Assembly: GCF_910592395.1 (NCBI RefSeq)
Contig: NC_088318.1
Coordinates: 11,780,349 to 11,844,348 of the forward strand
Direction: 5' to 3'
DNA length: 64,000 nucleotides
DNA from: Lineus longissimus
Taxonomy: Eukaryota; Nemertea; Pilidiophora; Heteronemertea; Lineidae
The translations under genes were made by a program, and so were the position numbers. Under the pieces are notes generated by a model that did no database searches, was not told where the DNA came from, and was given only the letters and a program-made list of their open reading frames with translations. Numbering within the stretch: position 1 is the stretch's first letter; each line of letters opens with the position of its first letter. Of this stretch, positions 54,901 through 64,000 are shown in pieces.

Positions 54901-57539
54901 ACCCCCTGGACGACCTGTCAAAGAAGATAGTAATGTTGGTGCTATTGTACCACCAAGAGTGATTGTCTTCATTGTCGTTGCAGTCGTTGTTTTGTTCTTA
55001 TCATTTCTATTTTGTGTTGACAGCCCTTGGACGACCTGTCAGAGAAGATAGTAGTGTGGCTGCTATTGTGGCACCCATAGTGATAGTATTCATCGTTGTC
55101 CCAATCCTCATTGTGGCAGTCTACCTTTGCAAGAAGAAATTGGATGAGAGGAAAGATGAAGAATTGATGACAAATCGGCAAGGGTTAATCGAAAGTAGTA
55201 TGTGACTTCTTTTTGCCTACTTTATTTTTAAAAACTTACCTCGATTATTTCTCCGACCTCACAACAACAAGAAATGCCCCGTACATAATAAATCTGGTTT
55301 TTTTCGACTTGCTTATTCATACGATGGTACTAAGAATAAATATATACCGGTACTGGTATTTATTTAGGCTTGACAATACTTTATAATTCAGGAAGTTCAA
55401 CTTGGCATTTTAGTTTGCGAACTTTGTAAGATAAAAACGCCCAAAAATGAGAGTAAATCTAGAGGTAAACCACTTATTGGTTATTAGAAAATCCACTAAT
55501 TCATGGAAATAAGATGTATAGAAATTTGCAGATATGGCAAAAATAGTTTCATTTCATATTTTTGGCCCAGTGTAGAAGCTATTCCTGACAGAATAAAACA
55601 AGTTTGATGGTTTTATCTGTTCATCTGTTATATCTGTTTTTTTCGGAATTCTTTGAAAAACAGTGAAAACTATTTGTTTCTTTGCAAGAATCAGCGAAAA
55701 CAAAAACCACGTTATCACTCAAAGAGTTAAAATATGTTATTTGTGTTTGTTTCCAGATGGTGGGCAAACCGTTCAAGGTTTTGACAACCTTGGAATGGAG
55801 ATGGATGAAGTACCCATCAGTATGATAGCCAGAGAGGAAAAGGCGTTGAGTCGGGCCAACTCACAGGTGAGAACTCTCAACTTGATATTAACACACGTAG
55901 GGAAAGATGGTACAATTATATGCCCAAGTATAATTACAGCTTCTGTAGGAGTGAAGACAACAAAATCGGGTTAAGTTCCTCAGGTGCTCATGCTTATGGT
56001 GTCTGTAACAGAGGAGAAACACGTAGGTCCTGCCAGGGTTGAAGCTGGGACCTCTTGCTTATAATGTCATCAACCTACTGACTTAGCTAAAGGGAAATTC
56101 CCTCCAGCCTGGGCTGCCATCAGTACATGGCAAAAAAGTTAAGGCCTCTGTGTGCATTGATGTGTACTTCCGGCCGTTTTCTACACTGTATTGGCTAATA
56201 TTCAGTTGTACCAGTTCTATGATTGTACCATCTTACTTGTGATCTGCATTGAAATAATTCTGTAGTTCAAACCAAGGTCCATTAAACTCTCCAAGAACTG
56301 TCGAAACTTCTTTGCATTAAGCTAGAAGTGAGTTGATTGTTCAGCTCTCAGTTTTTCTATTTCGCTTCGCTTATTGTTATGCTGCAGCTGATTTTGTCAG
56401 TGTTTCGGGTGAATATATTTCGGCATAGTCGATGAATACATATCATGATATCTGTATATTACAAAGAGGTTACAAGCCCATTTTTTTCTTCATTCCAGCA
56501 ATTGTTGGGTCCTGATAGGGATTCTGTGGTGGTTCATGGCGCGTCCAGACCTGGCCCACCAAGGGAGACTCAATCATACAGGGTGCAATCACCCTTTGAT
56601 AAGACAGTACCTCCTGCCCGAGGCGCTCACTCTTACAGATTTCCAAATGACTATGATGCCACCTCTGACCTACCAGAGGCAGAGTCACTTACTAACCCCA
56701 GGAGGTCTGATCCACCTTATGAAAGGCCACCTCCAGTCCCTACTGGGGCCCCTCCAGATGACCGACAGCACCAGTATCGGAAACGCAATGAGAAACCGAT
56801 GACGTTGGCAGACTATCGTCCTGGTGGCAATCCGAAGAAGCGTCAACCCTCGTATACTGAAGATCGTACCCCAGAAGGGAGATCGTTCAGCGGAGATCAG
56901 CCACAGAGATATCCTCCACCACATCGAGTCAATGACGGACCGAGATCACCTGGCGATGGTGCTAGTGGCAACCATCTACCAGTGCGTGAACGTGGAGAGA
57001 AGTCCCAGCCAAGACGCCGTGGAGACCAGTTGCCTGGAAGAGAAACACAGTCTTATCGACATCCACCAACTGATAACGATTATGATCCCAAGCCAGCACA
57101 GAGGCCAAGTCGCTCGTACCGATTTGAACCAGATAACCCAGAGGTTGTGTTAAAACCTGATTACCGACGAGGTCAAGATGTGCGGCCAAAATCTCGCCCA
57201 AAGGAGATAGGCGGTGCCCACAAAAAGACTCTAGGCCAGTACAAGCCAAATGGCAGAGACCCACGAGATCCTAAACCGCCAAGAGATCTACAACTGAAGG
57301 ACGATCCTGGGCAATATAAACCACGAAGGTATGACCAGTTGCCCGACAGGCAGACGCAGTCGTATCGTGTTCCTTTACAGTCGTATGATGATGCAGCAGA
57401 TCCTGCTGATGAGCTGCGATCAAAATCGTACAGGTTTGCAGATTCACAGTCAGAATTATCACGGACTCCTAATGCTGGTGCAGCTCCAAAGTCACCAACT
57501 CATGTAAATATTGAAATTTCAGGGACAACCTCAATATAA
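48911..57539 (+). CDS. Kringle-CUB-LDLa single-pass membrane receptor, unrecognised family
   Basis: Exons: 48911-48998, 49119-49349, 49901-50156, 50877-51073, 51501-51679, 51839-52052, 52447-52620, 52871-53047, 53849-53971, 54398-54526, 55024-55197, 55757-55866, 56499-57539; 3093 nt, 1030 residues. Order: signal peptide (CLCFLALAFAIATVRG); kringle, residues 30-107 (NYCRNPEKK, CYIDARTTASC); CUB-like 1, 107-258; CUB 2, 258-388 (GVIKSPNFPYGYF); CUB 3, 389-505 (CGDYLSVSASRGG); a Cys-rich LDLa-like module lacking the acidic calcium ligands, 506-546; a canonical LDLa, 547-589 (CNGEKDCKDGSDEEDC); TM helix about 603-624 followed by KKKLDERKDEE; a 400-residue Pro/Arg-rich tail with six S-Y-R motifs; C terminus TTSI, a class I PDZ ligand form. 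CUB-LDLa-TM recalls NETO proteins and kringle-CUB-TM recalls Kremen, but the whole order matches neither. Ligand unknown; an adhesion or co-receptor role is inference. Confidence 0.88.
50694..50842. mobile_element. TA-type MITE, complete copy
   Basis: Flanked by TA on both sides (50692-50693, 50843-50844), starts CAGTAGAACCTCTC and ends GTATGTTCCGCTG, i.e. imperfect terminal inverted repeats of about 14 bp. 149 bp, no ORF. TA target and TIR form point to a non-autonomous Tc1/mariner-type element. It lies just 34 bp before receptor exon 50877-51073, so it forms part of that intron's 3' end. Confidence 0.75.
53390..53723. mobile_element. TTAA-flanked MITE (piggyBac-like target)
   Basis: A 334-bp segment between TTAA at 53386-53389 and TTAA at 53724-53727. 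The ends are inverted repeats: agggaactggaaccgcc on the left and ggcggtttcagttccct on the right, with one mismatch. TTAA target duplication is characteristic of piggyBac-type transposition. No transposase. In the receptor intron 53048-53848. Confidence 0.75.
53735..53755. repeat. (GT)n microsatellite
   Basis: About ten GT dinucleotides in the receptor intron, just beyond the TTAA-flanked MITE. Simple repeat only. Confidence 0.85.
53983..54120. mobile_element. TA-type MITE copy, decayed
   Basis: Carries family blocks ggacacccttcaaactaacaa, gtgctgtcc, aggtgtcttgattac and accaatttgggacca directly after the donor of receptor exon 53849-53971. Right end truncated. Confidence 0.6.
54880..55023 (+). 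pseudogene. Tandem relict copy of the receptor TM exon
   Basis: Sequence 54880-55000 repeats at a period of 121 bp: tcatttctattttgtgtt starts at 54880 and again at 55001, and the exon 11 start (GRPVREDSSVAAIV) has a counterpart at 54906 onward (GRPVKEDSNVGAIV) followed by a hydrophobic run. In the upstream copy the acceptor is lost (ttatac in place of ttgacag) and the cytoplasmic end merges into the branch/pyrimidine region of the functional exon. It appears to be a non-functional duplicate of the exon's first part. Confidence 0.75.
55975..56110 (-). repeat. tRNA-derived SINE-like element
   Basis: Minus-strand A-box-like TTAGCTAAGTCAGTAGG (about 56094-56078) and B-box-like AGCTTCAACCC (56046-56036) at tRNA spacing. 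In the receptor intron 55867-56498. Confidence 0.5.
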
Positions 57540-58252
57540 GCGTCAACCATGCACTATTAAAAAATATGACATTCTGTGACAGCCTGTACACTTTTATCAA
57601 ATGTTTGCTTGGCCAATTATTGTGTACGGATTATTGGTTGTATTACAAAACATTTTGATAGTATTTGGTCAAAATGCACAAAAATGACGTGTTCAGTTAC
57701 TGGTATTGAAATATGCAAAAATTGTCTTGTAAATCATCGAAGAGAAATATTTCTTCAATGCTTACTTAGGACAGGCAGTCTGCTGTTGATCATATGTGAT
57801 AAAATCATGACTGTAGAATGTTTGAGGTTATGAGGGATTAGTATGAAATTTATGTCCTTAGTTTCAAAAGATTTGAGCTGAACATGCTGAACTACACTTG
57901 TTTGTATTACTTGTGGAAGTCACTCCTGTTGAGATATTCTCAAATATTGAATAAGAGTTCATTTTTGAAATGGTTTTTTCAGATAGGGGATTTTTATTGG
58001 GACTTGTGAAATTTAAATAAGTTTTAGATTGATCTTATTGACTGTGTTTATCTGTATATATTCAGTGGAAAAATGTGTAAATACCTTTCTCTATTGAGGT
58101 TTGAGCCGTATGTGTATATTTTGTATTGATGTTTTCATGTTGCCTGTGTATTGCCTGTTTTTAGATGTTGACAGTTTGCGGTAGAGCTACGTATGTACAA
58201 GGCCTTGACATGTTTGATGGGCATTGTCTGAAATTTGACCAATGTCAAAAGA

Positions 58253-58575
58253 TATTTTGTTTTAGGTCTGGTAAAAAAGCCTGGGATATTTTTTGTGGCA
58301 TATTTGAGCGTAGGAGCAGGGTGTGTGAAATTTATTGTATGACATATCGCCAGGGATTAAACATGAAACATTCCAATATTTCAAAGACAAAAAATTACAT
58401 TCCATCCAAGAGTTATTTTGTTTTAGGTCTGGTAAAAAGCCTGGGATATTCTTCGTGGCATATTTGAGCGTAGGAGCAGGGTGTGTGAGATTTATTGTAT
58501 GACATATCGCCAGGGATTAAACATGAAACATTCCAGTATTTCAAAGACAAAAAATTACATTCCATCCAAGAGTTA
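58253..58575. repeat. 161-bp tandem duplication
   Basis: tattttgttttaggtctgg starts at 58253 and again at 58414, and the two copies stay almost identical to ccatccaagagttat. Few differences (a/g substitutions and one A indel), so it is recent. Probably in the receptor 3' UTR. Confidence 0.9.
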
Positions 58576-59139
58576 TGTTACAAATTTAGTTATATCAATC
58601 ATCATTCCATTCATTTATCAAGATTATTCTTGAATCCATCCAGATTGTTTACCTAGGAAAGTAGTTTTGACAAAGTAAACTGGTAGTGGTATACAGGCCC
58701 CGAATATCAGAATTATCAGGGCACTTAATTTATTTAGAATCATTTTCACCTTTGGTGATTGAAAATGTGAGGGAAGATTGATTGTTGGACCACCAACAAC
58801 CAAGGCTGATGATAACACAGTTCTGGCCTTAGTGGCCTTAGTTAAATTCAAGCCCTCTGTATAATAAACTATCAGTATCAGTTGGGAAGTAAAAATTTTA
58901 CTATTTGAAGTAAATAGCTGACTTGCCCTCTACCCAGTAGATTGCACTGATGTGTTTTATCCAAGGATTATCATCTGTTGTGTTTTAAAGTACTGATCCT
59001 CCCTAAAGTTGGGCTTCATAGTTCGATGGGATCAGCTACGTATAGGTTGTCAACGGACTTCAGACTTGAACCTTGATCTATCTTGAGACCTTTCAGTAGA
59101 ACTTGGATGAGCTGCTCAGTCACTGCTACAGCTTGAGCA

Positions 59140-59270
59140 TTTCTAACCAGTAGTCATTCATACACCTGCGTAAGGCAAGTTGAACAAAGAGACCTGCCCA
59201 ATGCATGGGGTTTGAACCAGGGTCCTTTTGACCGCTGGCCGAGCATCTGAGCCACCAGTCCACAGTGGCC
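59140..59270 (-). repeat. tRNA-derived SINE-like element
   Basis: Minus strand: A box TGGACTGGTGG and, at tRNA spacing, B box GGTTCAAACCCC (59218-59207). The layout matches the minus-strand element at 15095-15200, and both have GTGGNCT...TGGTGGCTCAG / TAGTGGCTCAG wording, so they probably belong to one family. Confidence 0.6.
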
Positions 59271-59274
59271 TCCT

Positions 59275-59420
59275 GCAATGGACACTCTTGACCCGAAAAT
59301 GCTGTCCTGAATCCAGAGGTGATACTGATTGGTTGTGACAATCTTTGGACTCAAATTAGTGTCCTTGGTAGATTGGGTATCCTGTTAGTTTAAGCATCGG
59401 CGAAGCCTGAGGGACATTCC
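59275..59420. mobile_element. TA-type MITE copy, decayed
   Basis: Family blocks gctgtcctgaatccagaggtg, ctcaaattagtgtccttgg and gagggacattcca are present in the usual order; termini eroded. It directly follows the SINE-like element. Confidence 0.55.
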
Positions 59421-61276
59421 ATTGTTATGTAGATCCATCCGACATATCAAATATTGTAATTCCATCCAGTATGTATCATTTCATTATTAAAAGAATTCTG
59501 TTAACCCCTTTATTATTGCGGCCCCAAACTTGTGTATATGACTAGTATATACACAAATTTCACTACGAGAATAAATGGAATTTCAGTTACCGAACCGTTC
59601 GATGACAGCATGATTATTTTTGAATTGTTTTCATGCTCTTTAATGTTCATGTTTTAATCCTCTCATGCAGCAATTAGGCTCGCAAAAATAAGGGATTACA
59701 TTATGTCTTTACCATGTTCGTCCACTATCTGCACTGATTCCAGCCAGAAGGTTTGTTATCAACTTCCGTTCATCCATCCAGAATAATCCTGCCATAATTA
59801 TCCAGTTCATTTACTGTGGCCAATCGGCATTCTAGCGATCTATAAGCTTTCTGTACATATGATAATGTTTTAATCATTCAAGTAATTTTTACATGTGTGT
59901 TAACTATATTCCATATTATTTGCTTAACCTATGTACTGCATTTAGATGTCATCGTGAAAGCTTATATTATCATCTTGTTCTGCAAGACCTAATTTTTTAA
60001 GGGCGTTTTATTTTGCAAACAACTTTTATCATCAAAAATTATAAAAATTGAAAAAAACATTGAATTGGAAATTAGTATCCGTGAGGGATTGATATGTGCT
60101 TCACCAAAGGATCACACCAAAATATATGTGTACAGTAAACCACAAAAATGTTGCATCTTTTTATTGTTGTGGTTTGTGGAAACAGTTTCACAATCTATAT
60201 TTTCGTAAATCAAGATTATGAGCGAAATCTGTAAAAATAAACTGCTTCTGGAAATGTTGCAGTTAACTGTCCCAATAACTGTACCCTCTGGTATCCCTGA
60301 GCAGTGGAACTAAGTAGAAATTGTAAATTCAATGTGAATTTCACATACATGTATTTGTAGCTTGTTTGAATACTCCTGCCGTGTTTCCCCGAACACTCAT
60401 TAAGATTTCAAGGCGACTTAAGTTTACAAATGTCGCGCCAGACCCGAGTTTACCACATTAACTGTAGCGACAGGTTGCGATTTTGGAGATTGGATTTAAG
60501 CAATTTGTTAAATATCAATGTATGAAATAAAACCAGACGTCCTTCTGTGATATTGTACTCGCATCAACTACAATTGTATCTGGCATACTTCTATTTCCCA
60601 TCATAGTTCTGCGAAATAGCAAACTCTCTTGCCCCATGTGGAATTGATTTTCTCACTTGCAAATTGCATCGTCTGCCATCTTGTGGCAAAAACATGTAAC
60701 TTTCCCGAAATAACCTGCTCTGCAAGTGCAAGGTGCACTTCAGGCCATGGTGTTGAGGTCACTGGGTGGGGAAGGCTGTGGCACTAACATGTAAAGGTAC
60801 AGCAATCAGACACTCTATAAAATTTGAGAAGACCTTTCACCAATCCATCCATATTTGATGTTTGTATATTCTAATGTATCAAGCCTTGAGAATTATGATT
60901 TTTAATATAATGAATATATATTTATCATGCAAATAATTTTATGTTTTCTTAAAAGTTATTTCATCAAAGAACTATTCAACAACAGTGAACTGGCAAGTTG
61001 CTGAAAGAGATGTATTTGAGCTAAAGATAGCTTATAAATTATGTCATTGCGGCCAAAATGATGGCAATATTTATGACACATCTCTGTCGTACAATGCACA
61101 AGTTTGTCTGAAATCTGGATAACCCATGATTATTATGCCCGCAGTGCAGAACAGTTGTAGCAGTGGACCGATGAGATGCCAATAACCCTCTCCAGTCTGA
61201 TTCTTCAGCCCTTATGAAAGTGTAAAATTGTATTTCTAGAGAAACATTGCCATCCAAAGACAAAGGCACAATCTGA

Positions 61277-61349
61277 GTGGGCGTGGCACTTTTGTGTATT
61301 TCGGGTGGGCGTGGCACTTTTGTTTACTTCCGGGTTTTTGGTCCACGTG
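61277..61349 (+). promoter_or_regulatory. Candidate FITM promoter elements
   Basis: A 28-bp tandem duplication with gtgggcgtggcac at 61277 and 61305 gives two GC/CACCC-type boxes; it is followed by an ETS-type acttccgg (61327-61334) and an E-box CACGTG (61344-61349). All lie 200-280 bp upstream of the FITM start codon. Motif matches only. Confidence 0.4.
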
Positions 61350-61554
61350 TACTTCAGGATTTCGTCATCCGATTGCGGCATTGACGCCACGAATACCACC
61401 CCGTGGCTGTCCCAAAGTCGTTTGATACGTATTCAAAGGCTCATCTTGCATCAAGAAGTTTCGTTTTCTGCACTGTCCTGTGTTTTATACATCTCTGGTA
61501 CCACGGAAATTCATTTTTACCGCCAGGTGACTTCTCGCAGATTCAGAAACCAAG

Positions 61555-62460
61555 ATGGCTGCGCCCAGGAAAAGACGGGCTGAAAATTTCAGCAATCAAG
61601 AGCCCAAAAAATCCATCCCAGGGCCAACAAATATTAAGCAATTCGTGATAATGATTGTGCTATATATCTGTAGAAAGTCCCTGTTCCTTGATACGAAGTA
61701 TAGGATCGGTATTTACCTGATAGGGACTAGTGCAGGCTCCATGATTTTCGATGTCTTCGCTGCACCCGGTTCAGGTTTCTCGAGAAAAGACAGTTTTCTA
61801 AACGTGTATTTCGCCAAATTCTCGTGGGGCTGGACTTTCCTGCTCGTTGGGACATTCGTGTTTCTGACAAGCCGGATATACTGTTGTGGGGAGATAAAGC
61901 TAGTCATCAAACACCTGTCTCGCCTTTTGGTGGGGACAGCCTTCTGGTTTTTCTGGACGACAGGTTTTCAACATGTCGAAAACGCTACAGGAATGTGCAC
62001 ATCCACAAAGTTCTCCGACAAGAAGTCATGTTCTCATGGCGGTCATAAATGGTTTGGTTTCGATACATCTGGACATGCTTTTCTACTCATTCACTGCTTG
62101 CTAATAATCTCTGAGGAAGCGAAATCTTTTCAAAATTGGGACAAAATTCCAGTGGCGATAGAGGAGGAGACGGATCGGCCACGCCTGACGGAGATGCAAT
62201 TATCATCGGCGCAGATATCATATGACGACTTATCGATTTACGTGAAGTGGTCAGTCGTTTCCCTTACTATTCTTACTGCATTGTGGGACATCATGCTACT
62301 CGGAACTATCATGTATTATCATTCTATGCCTCAAAAACTACTCGGAGCGTGCTTTGCGATATTGACTTGGTTTGTGACGTACCAGTTCTGGTACACAATA
62401 CCAGGATGGTCACCAGGACTTCCAGGCCAAGGACTCCTGAGATATCACTACATCAAGTGA
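61555..62460 (+). CDS. FITM2: Fat storage-inducing transmembrane protein (acyl-CoA diphosphatase)
   Basis: ER membrane enzyme of the FIT family that hydrolyses acyl-CoA and supports lipid-droplet formation and ER integrity. Single-exon ORF, 301 residues, slightly longer than human FITM2 (262). Several hydrophobic helices run along it. The family signature WFGFDTSGHAFLL includes catalytic His174, and the second catalytic His is 256 in MYYHSMPQKLLG; they correspond to His155 and His214 of human FIT2. Also visible are CTSTKFSDK and the C-terminal TWFVTYQFWYTIPGWSPG. The start is the first ATG of the frame (MAAPRKRRAENF); a basic, soluble N terminus is normal for the family. FITM1 versus FITM2 cannot be told for sure in an invertebrate. 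Intronless, unlike its neighbours, so it may be an old retrocopy or simply a compact gene. Confidence 0.93.
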   Translation: MAAPRKRRAENFSNQEPKKSIPGPTNIKQFVIMIVLYICRKSLFLDTKYRIGIYLIGTSAGSMIFDVFAAPGSGFSRKDSFLNVYFAKFSWGWTFLLVGTFVFLTSRIYCCGEIKLVIKHLSRLLVGTAFWFFWTTGFQHVENATGMCTSTKFSDKKSCSHGGHKWFGFDTSGHAFLLIHCLLIISEEAKSFQNWDKIPVAIEEETDRPRLTEMQLSSAQISYDDLSIYVKWSVVSLTILTALWDIMLLGTIMYYHSMPQKLLGACFAILTWFVTYQFWYTIPGWSPGLPGQGLLRYHYIK

Positions 62461-64000
62461 ATAGCAACACTGCTAAGTTAGGTGGGTATTTAATGGCGAG
62501 GACCAATAAGATTGACCTGTTGACAGGTCTGTCCTCATGATTGTCGAAGATAGAAAACCTAGGAGACAATGCTCAATTTGTATTGGTGAGAATGTCTGCG
62601 GAGAGGCCCAGTCCAATTAAACCACCTAATACTTTTCGAACATAGGCTGCCGAAATCGGTAAAACATGGGAAGTCGAGATTGAATCTAAAGTATGAGATA
62701 TATGTTCATGTGGTCGGATGCTGAAGAGAGATGGTGAGCTTTTGTAAGAACTTGAGCACTCACAAGAGAGAACTTGTTTCTGTATTCCTAATCCTATGAT
62801 AATTTCGTATGAGCCCTGAATCCTTGCTTATTTCAGTAGCATGAATTTTTTTATCTTATTCTTGTATTTTCTCTGTCATTTCAGTTGCTGCAAGTTCATG
62901 CTGACTGCGAGCTGATGATGCTGATGATAAAGTCTTGTTGGAGCCATTGCTGCAAGATTTCCTAGGATTTTTAAAAAATTTCATCCTTGGAGGTTGTAAA
63001 TCTACTTTGTAATGATGAGACAAGTAATTTAATGTCTGTACCATAGGGTTTTGAAATGAATGTAATGTCCAATCAACAGGTAACAAAGGGTTGTGAAATA
63101 AATATCCTTTGAGATTCTGACAATAAATTCTGACAGGTGTGAATACGGCGGGTTAGTGATTTAAAGTACTTAGAGCCAGAATACACTCATTGAAATTACC
63201 GGAAAGCATTGTCCCCTATAGACAACTTTGTGTAACTCAATCTGCCTCATGCCTATATAAGCCCTTTGATGATGTGTATCTAACTTACTATTGATGTTTG
63301 AATTAAGTGTGATACTGTTTTTCTAATCATTGATGTTGTCATGCATGGATTTTCTGCATGATTTTCTGCTTAAATTGTTGTACTCAATTATTGAACAAAT
63401 TTTAGGACCCAATCTCGGTGAATTATAAAGGGTAGATATTTAACGGTGCCAGTTCCCTGTTGTCAGTAGACTCCTGAGCATCCTGATCGCCCTTCCTCGA
63501 CATGCTGAGGCCGGGTGACAGGATGAGGCCGGTCCACTGTGTCTGGAGTGTTTGGCTGTGGGACCCAGAGTAGGGAAATACTGACTCTTGGTGGGTGAAG
63601 GTGTACACTCCTTGCATTTAGTCAATTTTAGTCATTTAATCTAATCATGCGAGCAATTTTTAGTCAAAACTTTGGCTTACAGAGAGTTTCGTCCTTGAAG
63701 AAAATATTTCAGTGGGATATTCCATTGTACTGCTCTTTCAGAACCTGTTATACTCATTTGGTTGTGTTTTTGTGATGAAAGGCTTTTAATTTCATTTGTT
63801 GTACTTACCTGGTTGTTGCCTATCGAAATTGTAGTAATTATAGTGTAGTTCATGGGATTGTTGTTATCTGTAACATTTGGAAATAAATATTTTATTGACT
63901 ACCATACTTTCTGAGAAAAAATCTGCTTTTTTCTCCCTTTGTTTTGTTACAGTGCATCTCAGACACTCTGCATCTCAGACAAAGTCATAGTGACAAATAC
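62461..64000. other. FITM 3' UTR and right-edge sequence
   Basis: No further gene recognised. AATAAA at 63097-63102 and at 63882-63887 (+) are candidate FITM poly(A) signals. Short open frames on the minus strand (e.g. 62856-63086, 63423-63617) have no domain or family resemblance. Confidence 0.5.
63882..63887 (+). terminator. Poly(A) signal candidate, FITM gene
   Basis: AATAAA in AT-rich sequence, followed by a T-rich stretch. The nearer hexamer at 63097-63102 is an equally possible site, giving a shorter 3' UTR. Confidence 0.4.

Larger units (their letters stand above)
57540..61554. other. Receptor 3' UTR and intergenic region up to FITM
   Basis: 4 kb without recognised exons. Contains a 161-bp tandem duplication (58253-58575), a minus-strand SINE-like element (59140-59270), a MITE copy (59275-59420) and, at the right end, the FITM promoter. 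The receptor poly(A) site is not clear; AATAAA-type hexamers occur near 58863 and 59571. Confidence 0.5.

Noticed and set aside
54893-54906. AT-AC (U12-type) acceptor in the upstream TM copy
   Set aside because: The ac end alone is not enough: the preceding donor C|GTAAGT is a normal U2-type site, so the copy is more simply non-functional.

Overview
The window is a piece of an intron-rich animal nuclear genome. Short exons have GT–AG borders, introns run from about 100 bp to 3 kb, there are many MITE-like and tRNA-derived SINE-like repeats, and no retroelement or prokaryotic coding signal. The proteins are clear bilaterian orthologues. The repeat types (an element with GACGAC microsatellite and terminal hairpin, TA- and TTAA-flanked MITEs) recall marine invertebrates, perhaps a spiralian such as a mollusc, brachiopod, annelid or nemertean; the phylum cannot be fixed from the sequence alone.

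Layout. 161-4501 (+): a secreted A-type metallocarboxypeptidase (M14A), its first exon(s) cut off by the left edge. 5825-15887 (-): Integrator subunit 8, 21 exons, 993 residues. 17001-21909 (-): tubulin polyglutamylase-like TTLL9, with a pair of duplicated, apparently mutually exclusive exons. 22705-38158 (+): MORN repeat protein MORN1, head-to-head with TTLL9, with three in-frame cassette microexons and three phase-matched alternative 3' exons, two of them homologous to each other. 39751-44651 (-): HSF2BP/MEILB2, a meiotic BRCA2-binding protein. 48911-57539 (+): an unrecognised single-pass receptor with kringle, three CUB or CUB-like modules, a degenerate and a canonical LDLa module, a TM helix and a long proline-rich cytoplasmic tail with six repeated S-Y-R motifs and a PDZ-type C terminus. 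61555-62460 (+): single-exon FITM-family acyl-CoA diphosphatase. For the complete spliced genes the exon lengths sum to a multiple of three with consistent phases, which is the main internal check on the models.

How they fit together. This is a eukaryotic neighbourhood, not an operon. The clearest functional pair is TTLL9 and MORN1, which probably share a bidirectional promoter of about 0.8 kb; both families are linked to cilia and sperm axonemes, and both show exon duplication that would diversify the protein. CPA and INTS8 are convergent, as are MORN1 and HSF2BP. The most unusual protein is the kringle/CUB/LDLa receptor, whose TM-encoding exon also has a decayed 121-bp-period tandem copy.

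Exon coordinates were read by eye from splice motifs, frame and family similarity. No transcript evidence, alignment program or database search was available.
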